Assembly: GCA_050740235.1 (NCBI GenBank)
Contig: JBOIDB010000094.1
Span: forward strand, 1 to 64,000
From: JACDCP01 sp050740235
GTDB taxonomy: Bacteria; Pseudomonadota; Gammaproteobacteria; Steroidobacterales; JACDCP01
DNA: 64,000 nt
Direction of reading: 5' to 3'
Shown here piece by piece: positions 9,812 to 17,632 of the stretch (positions within the stretch are counted from its first letter, which is position 1; every line of letters starts with the position of its first letter). The translations under genes and the position numbers were made by a program. Under the pieces are notes generated by a model. The model had not been told where the DNA came from. It was given only the letters and a program-made list of their open reading frames with translations, and made no database searches.

Positions 9812-10118
9812 CGATGGTGTTGCCCCGAACGCGTCCCTTATCCCGGCTTGCGGCCTCGCCGTAGGCCGTGCATAAGCTTGCCCCGGACTCCGATCCGGGG
9901 ACCGCCGGCCGTTGCCGGCAAATGCCGCGAACGCTTCGCTTTATCCCGACCAGAAAGGTTTGTTGGCGGCCCGCCGGCACTTGGACCTCGCCATGCGGTC
10001 CCATGAATGAGCAGGCGGGGCGGCTGACTCGCCCGTGAAATTACGCCCCCAGGAGCGTAGGCTTCGACGGAAACTCCCGCCGAACGAACATGCAGCGCGG
10101 CGATCGAGAGAGGGACCC
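9812..10118. other. Gene-free stretch with REP-like motif
   Basis: No coding frame is convincing here. The stretch holds the GC-rich REP-like motif listed at 9869-9927 and the leader of the haem peroxidase gene, ending in a GAGAGAGGGA ribosome site. Confidence 0.6.
9869..9927 (+). repeat. GC-rich REP-like motif, family 3, copy 1
   Basis: Starts GCATAAGC, then CCCCGGA-CTC-CGATCCGGGG (near-palindromic) and a second stem GCCGGCCGTTGCCGGC. A reverse-oriented relative with the same GCATAAGC / CCGGATTCCGATCCGGG / GTTGCCGGC order lies at 42661-42727. Confidence 0.55.
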
Positions 10119-11975
10119 ATGAACTCGAGTATCCGTTTTGCCGCATTCGCGCTGAGCGCCGCGGCCGGCGTGGTCGTGATCGCATTGGATAGCCCGGCCG
10201 TGGCCACGCCGCAGGCCCGCCTGATTGCGTCATTGCGCAGCCTGGAGCCGAACCCCGTCTCGCCCGTGCGCAAGATCATCCGGCAGCCGCGCGTGGCGAT
10301 CGAATCGCCGCCGCCCGAGCCGGGCTTTCGCACCATCGACGGCAGCGGCAACAATCTCGACCACCCGATGATGGGTGCGGCCTTTACGCCTGTCACTCGC
10401 ATCATGGCGCCGGAGTACGGCGACGGCGTGTCGCAGATGGCCGGCGCCAACAAGCCGAACCCGCGGGCGATCAGCAATATCGTCGTCGCCCAGCCGGAGC
10501 TGATACCGAACCCGCTCGGCGCGAGCGATTACCTCTGGCAGTGGGGCCAGTTCATCGACCACGATTTCGCCCTGTCCGAGGGAACCGATCCGCCGGAGCC
10601 CGGCGACATTCCTGTCCCGGCCGGTGACCCGTTCTTCGACCCGGACGGCACGGGCACCGTCGTAATGACCTTCAACCGGTCGATCTACGACACCGCTTCG
10701 GGCACGGGCACGGACAATCCTCGCCACCAGATCAACGAGCTGACGGCCTGGATCGACGGCTCGCAGGTCTACGGATCCGATGTGACGCGCGCTGTCGCGC
10801 TGCGCAACAACGACGGCACGGGCCGACTGTTGACCAGCGCGGGCAACCTGCTGCCGTTCAACACGGCCGGATTGCCGAACGCCGGCGGCAACAGCCCGGA
10901 ATTTTTCGTCGGCGGCGACGTACGCGTCAACGAGCAGTCCGGCCTGACCGCCATGCACACTCTGTTCATGCGCGAGCACAACTTCCAAGCCGACAAGGTC
11001 CGCGCTTCGGACCCGAGCCTCTCCGGCGACGAAATCTACGAGCGCGCGCGCCGACTGGTCGGCGCGGAGATCCAGGTCATCACTTACGAGGAGTTCCTGC
11101 CCGCGCTGCTCGGGCCGAACGCGCTGGCACCTTATACAGACTACGACCCCGAGGTCGACGCAGGGATCATGAGCGTGTTCTCGACCGCGTGCTACCGGGT
11201 CGGTCACACCTTGCTGAGCCCGACCCTGCTGCGGCTCGATGCCGACGGCAATGAAATACCCGAGGGAGACCTGGCTTTGCGCGATGCGTTCTTCGCGCCG
11301 CAGCGGATCATCGAAGAGGGCGGGATCGAGCCGCTGCTGCGCGGTCTGGCCGCGCAACGGGCGCAGCGCGTGGATTCGTTCATCGTCGACGACGTGCGCA
11401 ATTTCCTGTTCGGACCGCCGGGCAGCTTCGGCCCGCCCGGCAGCGAAGGATTCGATCTCGCCGCGCTCAATATCCAGCGCGGCCGCGATCACGGCCTGCC
11501 TGGGTACAACGATATTCGCGAAGCGTTCGGCCTCGAGCGCCACGCGGGCTTCGAGGATGTCAGCAGCGATCCGCTGATCCAGCAACGGCTCGATACGGCC
11601 TACGCCGATGTCGACGATATCGACGCGTGGATCGGCGCCCTGGCCGAGGACCCGGTCAACGGCGGGCACGTCGGCGAGTTGATCTTCACCGTGCTCAAGG
11701 TCCAGTTCGAGGCGTTGCGCGACGGCGACCGGTTCTGGTACGAGCGCACGCTGGAGGGCGATCAGCTGGCCGAAGTCAAGGCAACACGGCTGTCCGATAT
11801 CATCCGCCGCAACACGACGATCGGGGATGAATTGCAGGACGACGTTTTCCACGTCGCCGCCGCGCCGTCCGATCCGAATCCTCCGTCTCCGCCGCCGGCG
11901 TCCGGCGGCTCGGGCTCGCTCGGCTGGCTCGGCGCGCTGGCGCTACTGATCAGCCTGATTCGACGTCGACCGTAA
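10119..11975 (+). CDS. Animal-type haem peroxidase with GlyGly-CTERM-like sorting tail
   Basis: A 618-residue protein from the ATG at 10119, preceded by GAGAGAGGGA, with a signal peptide (residues 1-30, ending SPAVA). The catalytic region has QFIDHDF (distal His, about residue 147), the Arg/Glu-bearing LFMREHN block (about 287), and the proximal His in CYRVGHTLL (about 365), all as in the myeloperoxidase/peroxidasin superfamily. RGRDHGLPGYND (about 457) is another family hallmark. The last 35 residues are a proline-rich linker, GGSGSLG, a hydrophobic helix and IRRRP, a rhombosortase-type (GlyGly-CTERM) anchor that would be cleaved for surface display or type II secretion. It oxidises halides or phenolics with hydrogen peroxide outside the cell; the substrate is unknown. 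Confidence 0.9.
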   Translation: MNSSIRFAAFALSAAAGVVVIALDSPAVATPQARLIASLRSLEPNPVSPVRKIIRQPRVAIESPPPEPGFRTIDGSGNNLDHPMMGAAFTPVTRIMAPEYGDGVSQMAGANKPNPRAISNIVVAQPELIPNPLGASDYLWQWGQFIDHDFALSEGTDPPEPGDIPVPAGDPFFDPDGTGTVVMTFNRSIYDTASGTGTDNPRHQINELTAWIDGSQVYGSDVTRAVALRNNDGTGRLLTSAGNLLPFNTAGLPNAGGNSPEFFVGGDVRVNEQSGLTAMHTLFMREHNFQADKVRASDPSLSGDEIYERARRLVGAEIQVITYEEFLPALLGPNALAPYTDYDPEVDAGIMSVFSTACYRVGHTLLSPTLLRLDADGNEIPEGDLALRDAFFAPQRIIEEGGIEPLLRGLAAQRAQRVDSFIVDDVRNFLFGPPGSFGPPGSEGFDLAALNIQRGRDHGLPGYNDIREAFGLERHAGFEDVSSDPLIQQRLDTAYADVDDIDAWIGALAEDPVNGGHVGELIFTVLKVQFEALRDGDRFWYERTLEGDQLAEVKATRLSDIIRRNTTIGDELQDDVFHVAAAPSDPNPPSPPPASGGSGSLGWLGALALLISLIRRRP

Positions 11976-11986
11976 GTCGTCGGAAG

Positions 11987-12634
11987 CTACTGCGCCGGTG
12001 CGGCAGGTCGCACGATGCGAGCGTTGGCGCGCTGCTGTTGCGCCATCCTCTCCAGCTCCGCGATGAATGGCTCGAGGCCCTTGCGGTCTATTGCCTCGTC
12101 GATGACTCGGCGCTGGCTCTGCACGTACGAGATCCCTTCGACGAGCACGTCGTAGACCTTCCATTCTCCGCCGGTCAGGCGCAGCTTGTAATCGACCGGC
12201 ACGCGCGTGCGGGTGTCGATCACGACTTCCGTGCGCACGCGCGCCAGCCGCTCGCCGCGCTGCGCCCGATAAGGCAGGATGCGCACGCGGTCCTCATCGT
12301 AATGAATGAGCCCTTTCGCGTACGTGAGCAGCAGAAGCTGATAGAACGCGTCGATGAAGCGCTGCCGCTGCTCGGGCGTCGCTTTCCGCGAGTGAGTGCC
12401 GAGCATCAGACGCGCGGCGAAGCCCGTGTCGAAGCGCGGCAGAAAAACGTCGCTCGCGATCTCGTAGAGACCCTCGGGATCGTTGCGAAGCTCGTCGCGT
12501 CGCCCGTCGAGCGCTGCGACGAGCTCGTCGGCGGTCTGCTGGATTACGCGCACCGGCTCCGGCGGCGCGGCTGCGGCGGCAGACCCGCTGCAACAAAGCA
12601 GCGCGCCGAGCAGCAGGAGGGATTGCTTGTTCAT
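11987..12634 (-). CDS. mlaC: MlaC/Ttg2D family phospholipid-binding protein
   Basis: A 215-residue protein with a signal peptide (MNKQSLLLLGALLCC...AAAA). The body has the family pattern of a long helical N-terminal half (QQTADELVAAL, PRFDTGFAARLMLG) and the segment RQRFIDAFYQLLL--YAKGL followed by VDYKL--T-GEWKVYDV-VEGISYV. MlaC shuttles phospholipids between the MlaA complex and the inner-membrane MlaFEDB complex. The other mla genes are not in this window, so it is an orphan copy. It is convergent with the peroxidase gene, only 11 bases away. Confidence 0.88.
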   Translation of the reverse strand: MNKQSLLLLGALLCCSGSAAAAAPPEPVRVIQQTADELVAALDGRRDELRNDPEGLYEIASDVFLPRFDTGFAARLMLGTHSRKATPEQRQRFIDAFYQLLLLTYAKGLIHYDEDRVRILPYRAQRGERLARVRTEVVIDTRTRVPVDYKLRLTGGEWKVYDVLVEGISYVQSQRRVIDEAIDRKGLEPFIAELERMAQQQRANARIVRPAAPAQ

Positions 12635-12819
12635 GAGTCTCGCCGCTCCATTTCCTTAACTTAGGTTAATGCATTCCGGCGCACGGATCGCTACTCTGAA
12701 TATGGTGCTTGCAATCCTGCAAGCATCACGCAGCCGCAGGCATGAAGCAAGCGGCTGCAGCGCAGGAGATCGAATATCTCCTGGCGTGTCACTTCTCTAC
12801 CAATTCCAGGGAGGAATTC

Positions 12820-13173
12820 ATGCCCGTCAACCCACAACTCCTTTCCGCCACCACGCTGATCGGCGACGAAGTCCGCAATCTTCAGGACCAGGACCTCGGC
12901 AAGATCGAAGATCTCATGATCGACACGAGGGACGGCCGCGTCGCCTATGCGGTGTTGTCCTTCGGCGGTTTCATGGGGATGGCCGACAAGCTGTTCGCCG
13001 TGCCGATGGATGCGCTCGAGCTGGATACCGAGGACAAGTGCTTCGTGCTCGACAAGTCCAAGGAAGCGCTCAAGGACGCTCCTGGCTTCGACAAGCACCA
13101 TTGGCCGGATACTGCCAGCTCGGCGTGGCAGGAACAGGTGCGTTCGTACTACGGGGTCGAGCATCGCGTTTAG
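12820..13173 (+). CDS. PRC-barrel domain protein
   Basis: A 117-residue protein. The ATG at 12820 follows AGGGAGGAATTC; the frame extends upstream but without a better site. The PRC-barrel core is STTLIGDEVRN---QDLGKIEDLMIDTRDGRVAYAVLSFGG (about residues 10-52), then a second half ending in a YGVEHRV tail. PRC-barrel proteins bind partners or tRNA/ribosomal factors; stand-alone versions of this kind are common in stress-associated loci of Proteobacteria. It precedes the three small envelope proteins below. Confidence 0.85.
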   Translation: MPVNPQLLSATTLIGDEVRNLQDQDLGKIEDLMIDTRDGRVAYAVLSFGGFMGMADKLFAVPMDALELDTEDKCFVLDKSKEALKDAPGFDKHHWPDTASSAWQEQVRSYYGVEHRV

Positions 13174-13328
13174 GCGCGTAATCGATTCTTTTCGATAAGT
13201 TGCGGCGCCCGGTTTGCCGCCGGTCGTCCGTAACGTTTCCGGCGCCGGCGCCTGCCGCTTCATCCCGCGACGCGGAGCACGCGGCGGGCGCTGCGCTTCC
13301 CCTCAATACCCAAGCAGGAGCAAAAACC

Positions 13329-13802
13329 ATGGAAGGCATCGAGGAAACAACACCTCATCCGCGCACGTCCGAGACCAGCGGGGGACGGTCCGGCGGCGCC
13401 CGAAGGGCCGGCGAGAAGGCCGAGCGTCTCACCTCGCAGGCCCGCGAAAGAAGCCGCGAAGAGCTCGAGAAAGGCAAACGCGCGGCGGGCAGCGAGCTGG
13501 CCGACGTTGCGGAAGCCGTCGACGATGCAGCCGCGGGACTGGAGGCGAAAAACAGGACCTCGCTGGCGGCATACGCGCGCCAGACGGCGGACAGCCTTTG
13601 GAGCGCCGCCGAACGGATGCAGCACGGCGACGTGGATTCGATGATCGCCGATCTGCGCGATACGGCGCGCCGCAACCCGGCTTTGTTTCTCGCCGGAGCC
13701 GCGCTCGCCGGATTCGTATGCGCCCGCTTCGCTAAAGCCTCGTCAAAGGATATCGAGGATTTCAAGGCGGGCTTCTCGGGAGACGGTCATGGCAGCACGT
13801 AA
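13329..13802 (+). CDS. Amphipathic helical protein with C-terminal membrane anchor
   Basis: A 157-residue protein starting at the ATG at 13329 behind GCAGGAG. Residues 1-125 are charged and helical (AGEKAERLTSQARERSREEL), without a signal peptide; a single membrane segment NPALFLAGAALAGFVCARF lies at about 115-135. This layout resembles the ElaB/DUF883-type tail-anchored proteins thought to associate ribosomes or stress proteins with the inner membrane, and 'nutrient deprivation-induced' proteins. The 3' end overlaps the next gene by 14 bases, indicating one operon. The function is inferred only loosely. Confidence 0.7.
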   Translation: MEGIEETTPHPRTSETSGGRSGGARRAGEKAERLTSQARERSREELEKGKRAAGSELADVAEAVDDAAAGLEAKNRTSLAAYARQTADSLWSAAERMQHGDVDSMIADLRDTARRNPALFLAGAALAGFVCARFAKASSKDIEDFKAGFSGDGHGST

Positions 13803-14232
13803 CGACATCGATGTGCCGCCGCGTCATGACGGCGGCAAGAGAGTGCACTTCAAGGAAGACCAGCCTGTCGGTACGCTGTTGTCCACCTTCGCCAACGAGG
13901 TTTCGACGCTCGTGCGGCAGGAAGCGCAGCTCGTCAAGGCTGACCTTCACGAATCGGCTGCGGATTTCAAGACCGGCATCGGGTCGCTGGCCGGCGGGGC
14001 CATCGTCGCCTTTGCCGGCTGCCTCGTGCTGCTCCTCGCTGCGGTGTACGGCATCGCACAGGAGCTGCCGATGTGGTTGTCGGCTTTGATCGTCGGCGGG
14101 GCGGCGCTGTTTGTGGGCCTGATTCTTCTTGCGCGCGCGCGGAAGAATCTCGCAGCACGAAGGCTCGCGCCCGGTCAGGCGGCGGATTCGCTGCGAAAGG
14201 ATGCGCAAATGGCCAGGAGGACTGTGAGATGA
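13789..14232 (+). CDS. Phage holin family (Holin-X-like) membrane protein
   Basis: A 147-residue protein with VRQEAQLVKADLHE in a soluble N-terminus and two membrane helices (about 66-90 and 96-118) joined by a short ELPMW loop, the layout of the PF07332 putative holin-X family, which in most bacteria is a chromosomal envelope protein rather than a lysis gene. It overlaps the gene before (14 bases) and the gene after (ATGA). No lysin or phage gene is nearby, so lysis is unlikely. Confidence 0.75.
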   Translation: MAARNDIDVPPRHDGGKRVHFKEDQPVGTLLSTFANEVSTLVRQEAQLVKADLHESAADFKTGIGSLAGGAIVAFAGCLVLLLAAVYGIAQELPMWLSALIVGGAALFVGLILLARARKNLAARRLAPGQAADSLRKDAQMARRTVR

Positions 14233-14936
14233 ACGCGAGCGTCAGAGATCCGAGGCAGATCGAGGCCGAAGCCGATCGCACACGCGAGGCGATGGCGGAA
14301 ACGCTGGACGCCTTGCAGCACAAGCTGTCGCCCGGGGAGTTGGTCGACAGGGGCTTGAGATACGTGCGCGAGAACGGCGGCGAGTTTGCCGGCCATTTCG
14401 CCGACGACGTCAAGTCCAACCCGTTGCCGACGCTGCTCGTCGGGGTCGGTCTCGCCTGGATGATGGCGAGCGGCCGGCGTCCGGCAGCCGGTCCCGCTGA
14501 TCGATCCGATACGAGACCGATTGCGCGGGGCACGGGCGCGCAGCCGCATCGCGCCGGCCGCGCCGAAAGCATGAAGGACACCGCACAATCAGCGGCAGGG
14601 TCCGTTCGGGACAAGGCGCACTCCATCTCAGAGTTGACGACGGAGCGTTACGCCGAGGCACGGGCTGGCGTCAGTCACATGCTCGAGGAGCAGCCCCTGA
14701 TGCTGGGCGGGCTGGCATTCGCTCTCGGTGCGGCCGCCGGGGCTGCCGCTCCGCGCACGCGCAAGGAGGAAGAAGCCTTGCACAAGTTGCGCGGGGACAG
14801 AGACGACGCGGAGCCTCTGCCGAAGCGGGACCCGGCGATCGGCGATGCGCGGGTCGAGCGCGAAAGCACCATCGACCCGGGTGCGTCACGTGCCGACCGC
14901 CTCTTCGAAGAGGAACGCTCGCGCGACTGGACCTAG
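14229..14936 (+). CDS. DUF3618 domain protein
   Basis: A 235-residue protein coupled to the previous gene by ATGA. Residues 5-40 (RQIEAEADRTREAMAETLDAL-HKLSP) are the DUF3618 signature; a membrane segment follows (PLPTLLVGVGLAWMMA, about 65-80), and a second hydrophobic stretch LMLGGLAFALGAAAGAAAP is near residue 160. Charged, disordered regions separate them. DUF3618 genes are commonly found downstream of holin-X-like genes. Its TAG stop is part of the MITE-like element at 14934. Confidence 0.75.
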   Translation: MNASVRDPRQIEAEADRTREAMAETLDALQHKLSPGELVDRGLRYVRENGGEFAGHFADDVKSNPLPTLLVGVGLAWMMASGRRPAAGPADRSDTRPIARGTGAQPHRAGRAESMKDTAQSAAGSVRDKAHSISELTTERYAEARAGVSHMLEEQPLMLGGLAFALGAAAGAAAPRTRKEEEALHKLRGDRDDAEPLPKRDPAIGDARVERESTIDPGASRADRLFEEERSRDWT

Positions 14937-15098
14937 CAGGATGTTGTAGAAGCCATCCATGGCTTTTTCAACTTCGCAATCCGAAAAGTGTGATTTTCGG
15001 ATTGCGGGCATTTTCAAGAACTTGCAGTCCTTGAAAATGATGATGCATCCCTGCATTGCCTGGCAGGCTGTTGAAAACAGGTTTTCAACAGCCTGCTA
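14934..15098. mobile_element. MITE-like hairpin element, copy 2
   Basis: Bounded by TA (14934-14935 and 15097-15098) with terminal inverted repeats GCAGGATGTTG (14936-14946) and CAACAGCCTGC (15086-15096). It shares AAGCCATCCATGGCTTTTTCA and the terminal hairpin with copy 1 but carries extra internal hairpins: GCAATCCGAAAA/TTTTCGGATTGC (14975-15005) and ATTTTCAAG/CTTGAAAAT (15011-15039). No ORF inside. It would act as a strong terminator for the operon ending at 14936. Confidence 0.75.
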
Positions 15099-15265
15099 GT
15101 CGGCATCCCAGCCGGGTGCCCGCGCGATGTAGCCGCTGCGCGCGCCGTCTGCTACGCTTCGGACGGAAGGGGGTGACCTGACGGCCGTCGCAAGGAGCAG
15201 TACGGCAGCGCAGCGCCACCGCGAACTTCGTAGCCGGCGAGTGGCGCGATCGATGCCGGGATGGC
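15099..15265. other. Leader region of Crp/Fnr gene
   Basis: With the element before it, this completes a 329-base gene-free stretch. I see no clear operator or sigma-70 boxes; the end (GGGATGGC) is a weak ribosome site. Confidence 0.4.
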
Positions 15266-15988
15266 ATGAGCGAAAGCTGCATCGTTCGCCGGTTTCGGCA
15301 TTCCGCCGACCTGCGCGCGCACGATATCGGGCTGCTGGAAACGCTCGAAGGAAGCGCGCGTATCTATGCCAAGCACTCCATCGTGCGTGCCCAGCAGCAG
15401 CCGGTCACCTGCATCTACACGTTGCACTCCGGCTGGGCGTTCGGGTACCGCATACTGGCCAATGGCGATCGACAGGTGCTCGACATTTTCCTGCCGGGCG
15501 ATGTCATGGGCCTGCGCGATCTGGCCTGCAAGCGCTCGAACATCGGGTTTGCGACGTTGACCGAAGCTGAAGTGTGCGCGGTTCCGCGCCGCCGGCTCGG
15601 CGAGCTGTTCCAGGAGTCGACGCATCTCACGAACCTGTTCTTCATGATCGCCGCGCGCGAGCAGGCGATGCTGCTGGAGCGGGTCGTCAACCTCGGGCGA
15701 CGGTCGGCAATCCAGAAAGTATCGCACCTGCTGATGGAGATCTGCGTGCGGCTGGAGCGGGTCGATCCACATCTGGAAGTGGACTGCGAGTTGCCGCTCA
15801 GCCAGGCGCTTCTCGCCGACGCGCTGGGCCTGAGCGAAATTCACGTCAACCGCACCCTGCGCCGGCTGCGCGAGAACGGCCTGGTCGAGACCTGCGGCGG
15901 GGCGATCCGGCTGCTCGATCGCGAGCGGCTGGAGGCACTCGCGGAGTTCGATGCGGTCTATCTCGAAGAAGACGCGAGCTGGCTCTGA
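15266..15988 (+). CDS. Crp/Fnr family transcriptional regulator
   Basis: A 240-residue protein. Residues 20-120 form a cyclic-nucleotide-binding beta-roll (GWAFGYRILANGDRQVLDIFLPGDVMGL), a long dimerisation helix follows, and residues 165-225 are the Crp winged helix (LPLSQALLADALGLSEIHVNRTLRRLRENGLV). It has no N-terminal cysteine cluster for an FeS centre and lacks the classic cAMP-binding GE---RSA motif, so the ligand is unknown. Stand-alone members with LxLxxxLLADALGLS-VHVNR are widespread in Proteobacteria as stress regulators. It may control the repair genes downstream, but no site for it was identified. Confidence 0.9.
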   Translation: MSESCIVRRFRHSADLRAHDIGLLETLEGSARIYAKHSIVRAQQQPVTCIYTLHSGWAFGYRILANGDRQVLDIFLPGDVMGLRDLACKRSNIGFATLTEAEVCAVPRRRLGELFQESTHLTNLFFMIAAREQAMLLERVVNLGRRSAIQKVSHLLMEICVRLERVDPHLEVDCELPLSQALLADALGLSEIHVNRTLRRLRENGLVETCGGAIRLLDRERLEALAEFDAVYLEEDASWL

Positions 15989-16005
15989 TGGGGGAAAATG
16001 GGCGG

Positions 16006-16061
16006 GGAAAATGGGGACATACCTGATTTTTGACAGAAAATCAGGTATGTCCCCATTTTCC
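16006..16061. repeat. REP/RAYT-type hairpin, family 2, copy 2
   Basis: A perfect 25-base inverted repeat (left arm 16006-16030, starting GGAAAATGGGGACATACCTG; right arm 16037-16061) with a six-base loop TGACAG. It shares the AAATGGGGACAT core with 6415-6474. A partial direct repeat, GGGGAAAATGG, precedes it at about 15991-16001. It lies between the Crp/Fnr gene and the glycosylase gene and would block read-through. Confidence 0.8.
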
Positions 16062-16123
16062 TGTCACATATCCGGCGGCGGATTCCGCAAGCGCGCCGTC
16101 GCTGCCTGAACTACCATGCATCC

Positions 16124-17566
16124 GTGAAATTGACGCGAGAAAAGATGCTGGCGAGCATGTACGAGCGGGACGCCGCCGCGAACGGCCGTTTCGTGATTGC
16201 CGTCAAATCGACGGGGATTTACTGCCTGCCGACCTGTCCGGCGCGCAAGCCCCAGGCGTGCAACGTTACGTTCTACGGCACGCCCGAGGAGGCCGTCGCC
16301 GCAGGCTTCCGGCCCTGCCGCCGCTGCCGGCCGGATCATTTCTACCTCGGTTACGACGCCGATCTCGCCGAGGTGGAAGGCTTGGTCGCGATCGTGCGCG
16401 CCGACGTGGCCGCGTTTCGCAGCGTGCAGGATTTGAGCGCGCGCTCCGGAAGCGGCGTCACGCGGCTCAACCAGCTCTTCCGGCAGTATCTGCATTCGAC
16501 GCCCGCGGATTATCTGAGCGAATTGCGCGTGCGCGCGACACAAAAGTTGCTGGGCGATATGCCGGCGGCCGAAGCCGGGTTCGCGGCCGGCTTCGAGAGC
16601 ACGTCGGCATACCATGAAAACTTCCGGCGCCTCACCGGCATGAGCCCCGGCGCCTATCGCATGCTCGGCAGCAAGCGAAGCTTCGAGCTGAGATTGCCCG
16701 CCGATTTCCTGTGGGAGTTTCCGCGACAGATGTTCGCCCGCGATGCCGGCAGCGTCACGGAGCGCGTCGCCGGAGACAAGCTGATCAAGGCGTTCTCGAA
16801 CGATGGACTTGCGGCCCGACTCGAGTTGACGCCGCGAGGCAGCCGCGTGCGATGCGAGGTGTTGTCGACCGATCCGGTCGATCCGTCGCTGATGCGCAAG
16901 GCACACGAAGTAGCCGCGCGCACGCTGGGTCTGGCCGCCGATCCTCTGCCGTTTCGCCGCCACGTGGAACGCCGTCCCGAGCTGGCATCGCTGATCGACG
17001 GGCGCGCCAGCCTGCGCATACCGCAGACCGCGGACGTCTTCGAAGGCGTGGCGTGGGCAGTCATCGGCCAGCAGATCAACCTGCGTTTCGCTTACGTCTT
17101 GCGTCGCGCGCTGATCGAGCTTTGCGGCCGGCCGGCAGGCAACGGTTTCATAGCGCATCCGCATCCGGAGCAGGTGGCCGCGCTCGACTACGCGGACCTC
17201 ACGAGTCGACAGTTTTCCCGCCAGAAGGCCGCATATCTGATCGACTTCGCGCGGCTGATCGCCACCGGCGAGTTCGACGCGGAGGGCTTGCGCGCGCTGC
17301 CGACGATCCGCGCGGAGAGACAGCTCCGCGGCGTGCGCGGCATCGGCCCGTGGTCGGCGAACTACCTTATGTTGCGCGCGCTTGGTTTCGCGGACTGCGT
17401 GCCGATCGGCGATACCGGGCTGGTGACGGGACTCGAGCTGTTTTTCGCGCTCGATCACCGGCCGAATGCCGTCGAAACTCACGCGCTCATGCAGAAGTTC
17501 GCGCCGCACCGCAGCCTGGCCACCTATCATTTGTGGCGAAGCCTGGGTGATGTCCCGGCGCCATGA
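16124..17566 (+). CDS. alkA: Ada-AlkA fusion: methyl-sensing domain, HTH and 3-methyladenine glycosylase
   Basis: A 480-residue protein, starting at GTG 16124 so the Ada domain is complete; ATG at 16145 is an alternative. Order: Ada zinc domain with Cys34, Cys38, Cys65 and Cys68 (about 5-75); AraC-type helix-turn-helix with a GFESTSAYHENFRRLTGMSP motif (about 80-190); AlkA N-terminal beta domain (about 195-270); HhH-GPD glycosylase (about 280-475) with the hairpin LRGVRGIGPWSANYL and an acidic residue in PIGDTGL aligned with the catalytic Asp of AlkA. It excises alkylated bases and may sense methylphosphotriesters. It precedes ogt on the same strand, 66 bases apart. Confidence 0.92.
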   Translation: MKLTREKMLASMYERDAAANGRFVIAVKSTGIYCLPTCPARKPQACNVTFYGTPEEAVAAGFRPCRRCRPDHFYLGYDADLAEVEGLVAIVRADVAAFRSVQDLSARSGSGVTRLNQLFRQYLHSTPADYLSELRVRATQKLLGDMPAAEAGFAAGFESTSAYHENFRRLTGMSPGAYRMLGSKRSFELRLPADFLWEFPRQMFARDAGSVTERVAGDKLIKAFSNDGLAARLELTPRGSRVRCEVLSTDPVDPSLMRKAHEVAARTLGLAADPLPFRRHVERRPELASLIDGRASLRIPQTADVFEGVAWAVIGQQINLRFAYVLRRALIELCGRPAGNGFIAHPHPEQVAALDYADLTSRQFSRQKAAYLIDFARLIATGEFDAEGLRALPTIRAERQLRGVRGIGPWSANYLMLRALGFADCVPIGDTGLVTGLELFFALDHRPNAVETHALMQKFAPHRSLATYHLWRSLGDVPAP

Positions 17567-17598
17567 GAAAGGCAGTGCCGGCCAGATTTGAACGGTTG

Positions 17599-17614
17599 GC
17601 GGGCTGAAGCCCGC
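17599..17614 (+). promoter_or_regulatory. Hairpin in the alkA-ogt gap
   Basis: A perfect seven-base stem GCGGGCT/AGCCCGC with a two-base GA spacer, 19 bases before the ogt start. No T-run follows, so it is not a standard terminator; it may shield the ogt ribosome site or mark mRNA processing. Confidence 0.4.
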
Positions 17615-17632
17615 TCGGTATAGAGGACAGCG

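Noticed and set aside
13789..14232. Prophage lysis cassette
   Set aside because: Only a holin-X-like fold is present; no endolysin, integrase, or structural phage genes nearby.
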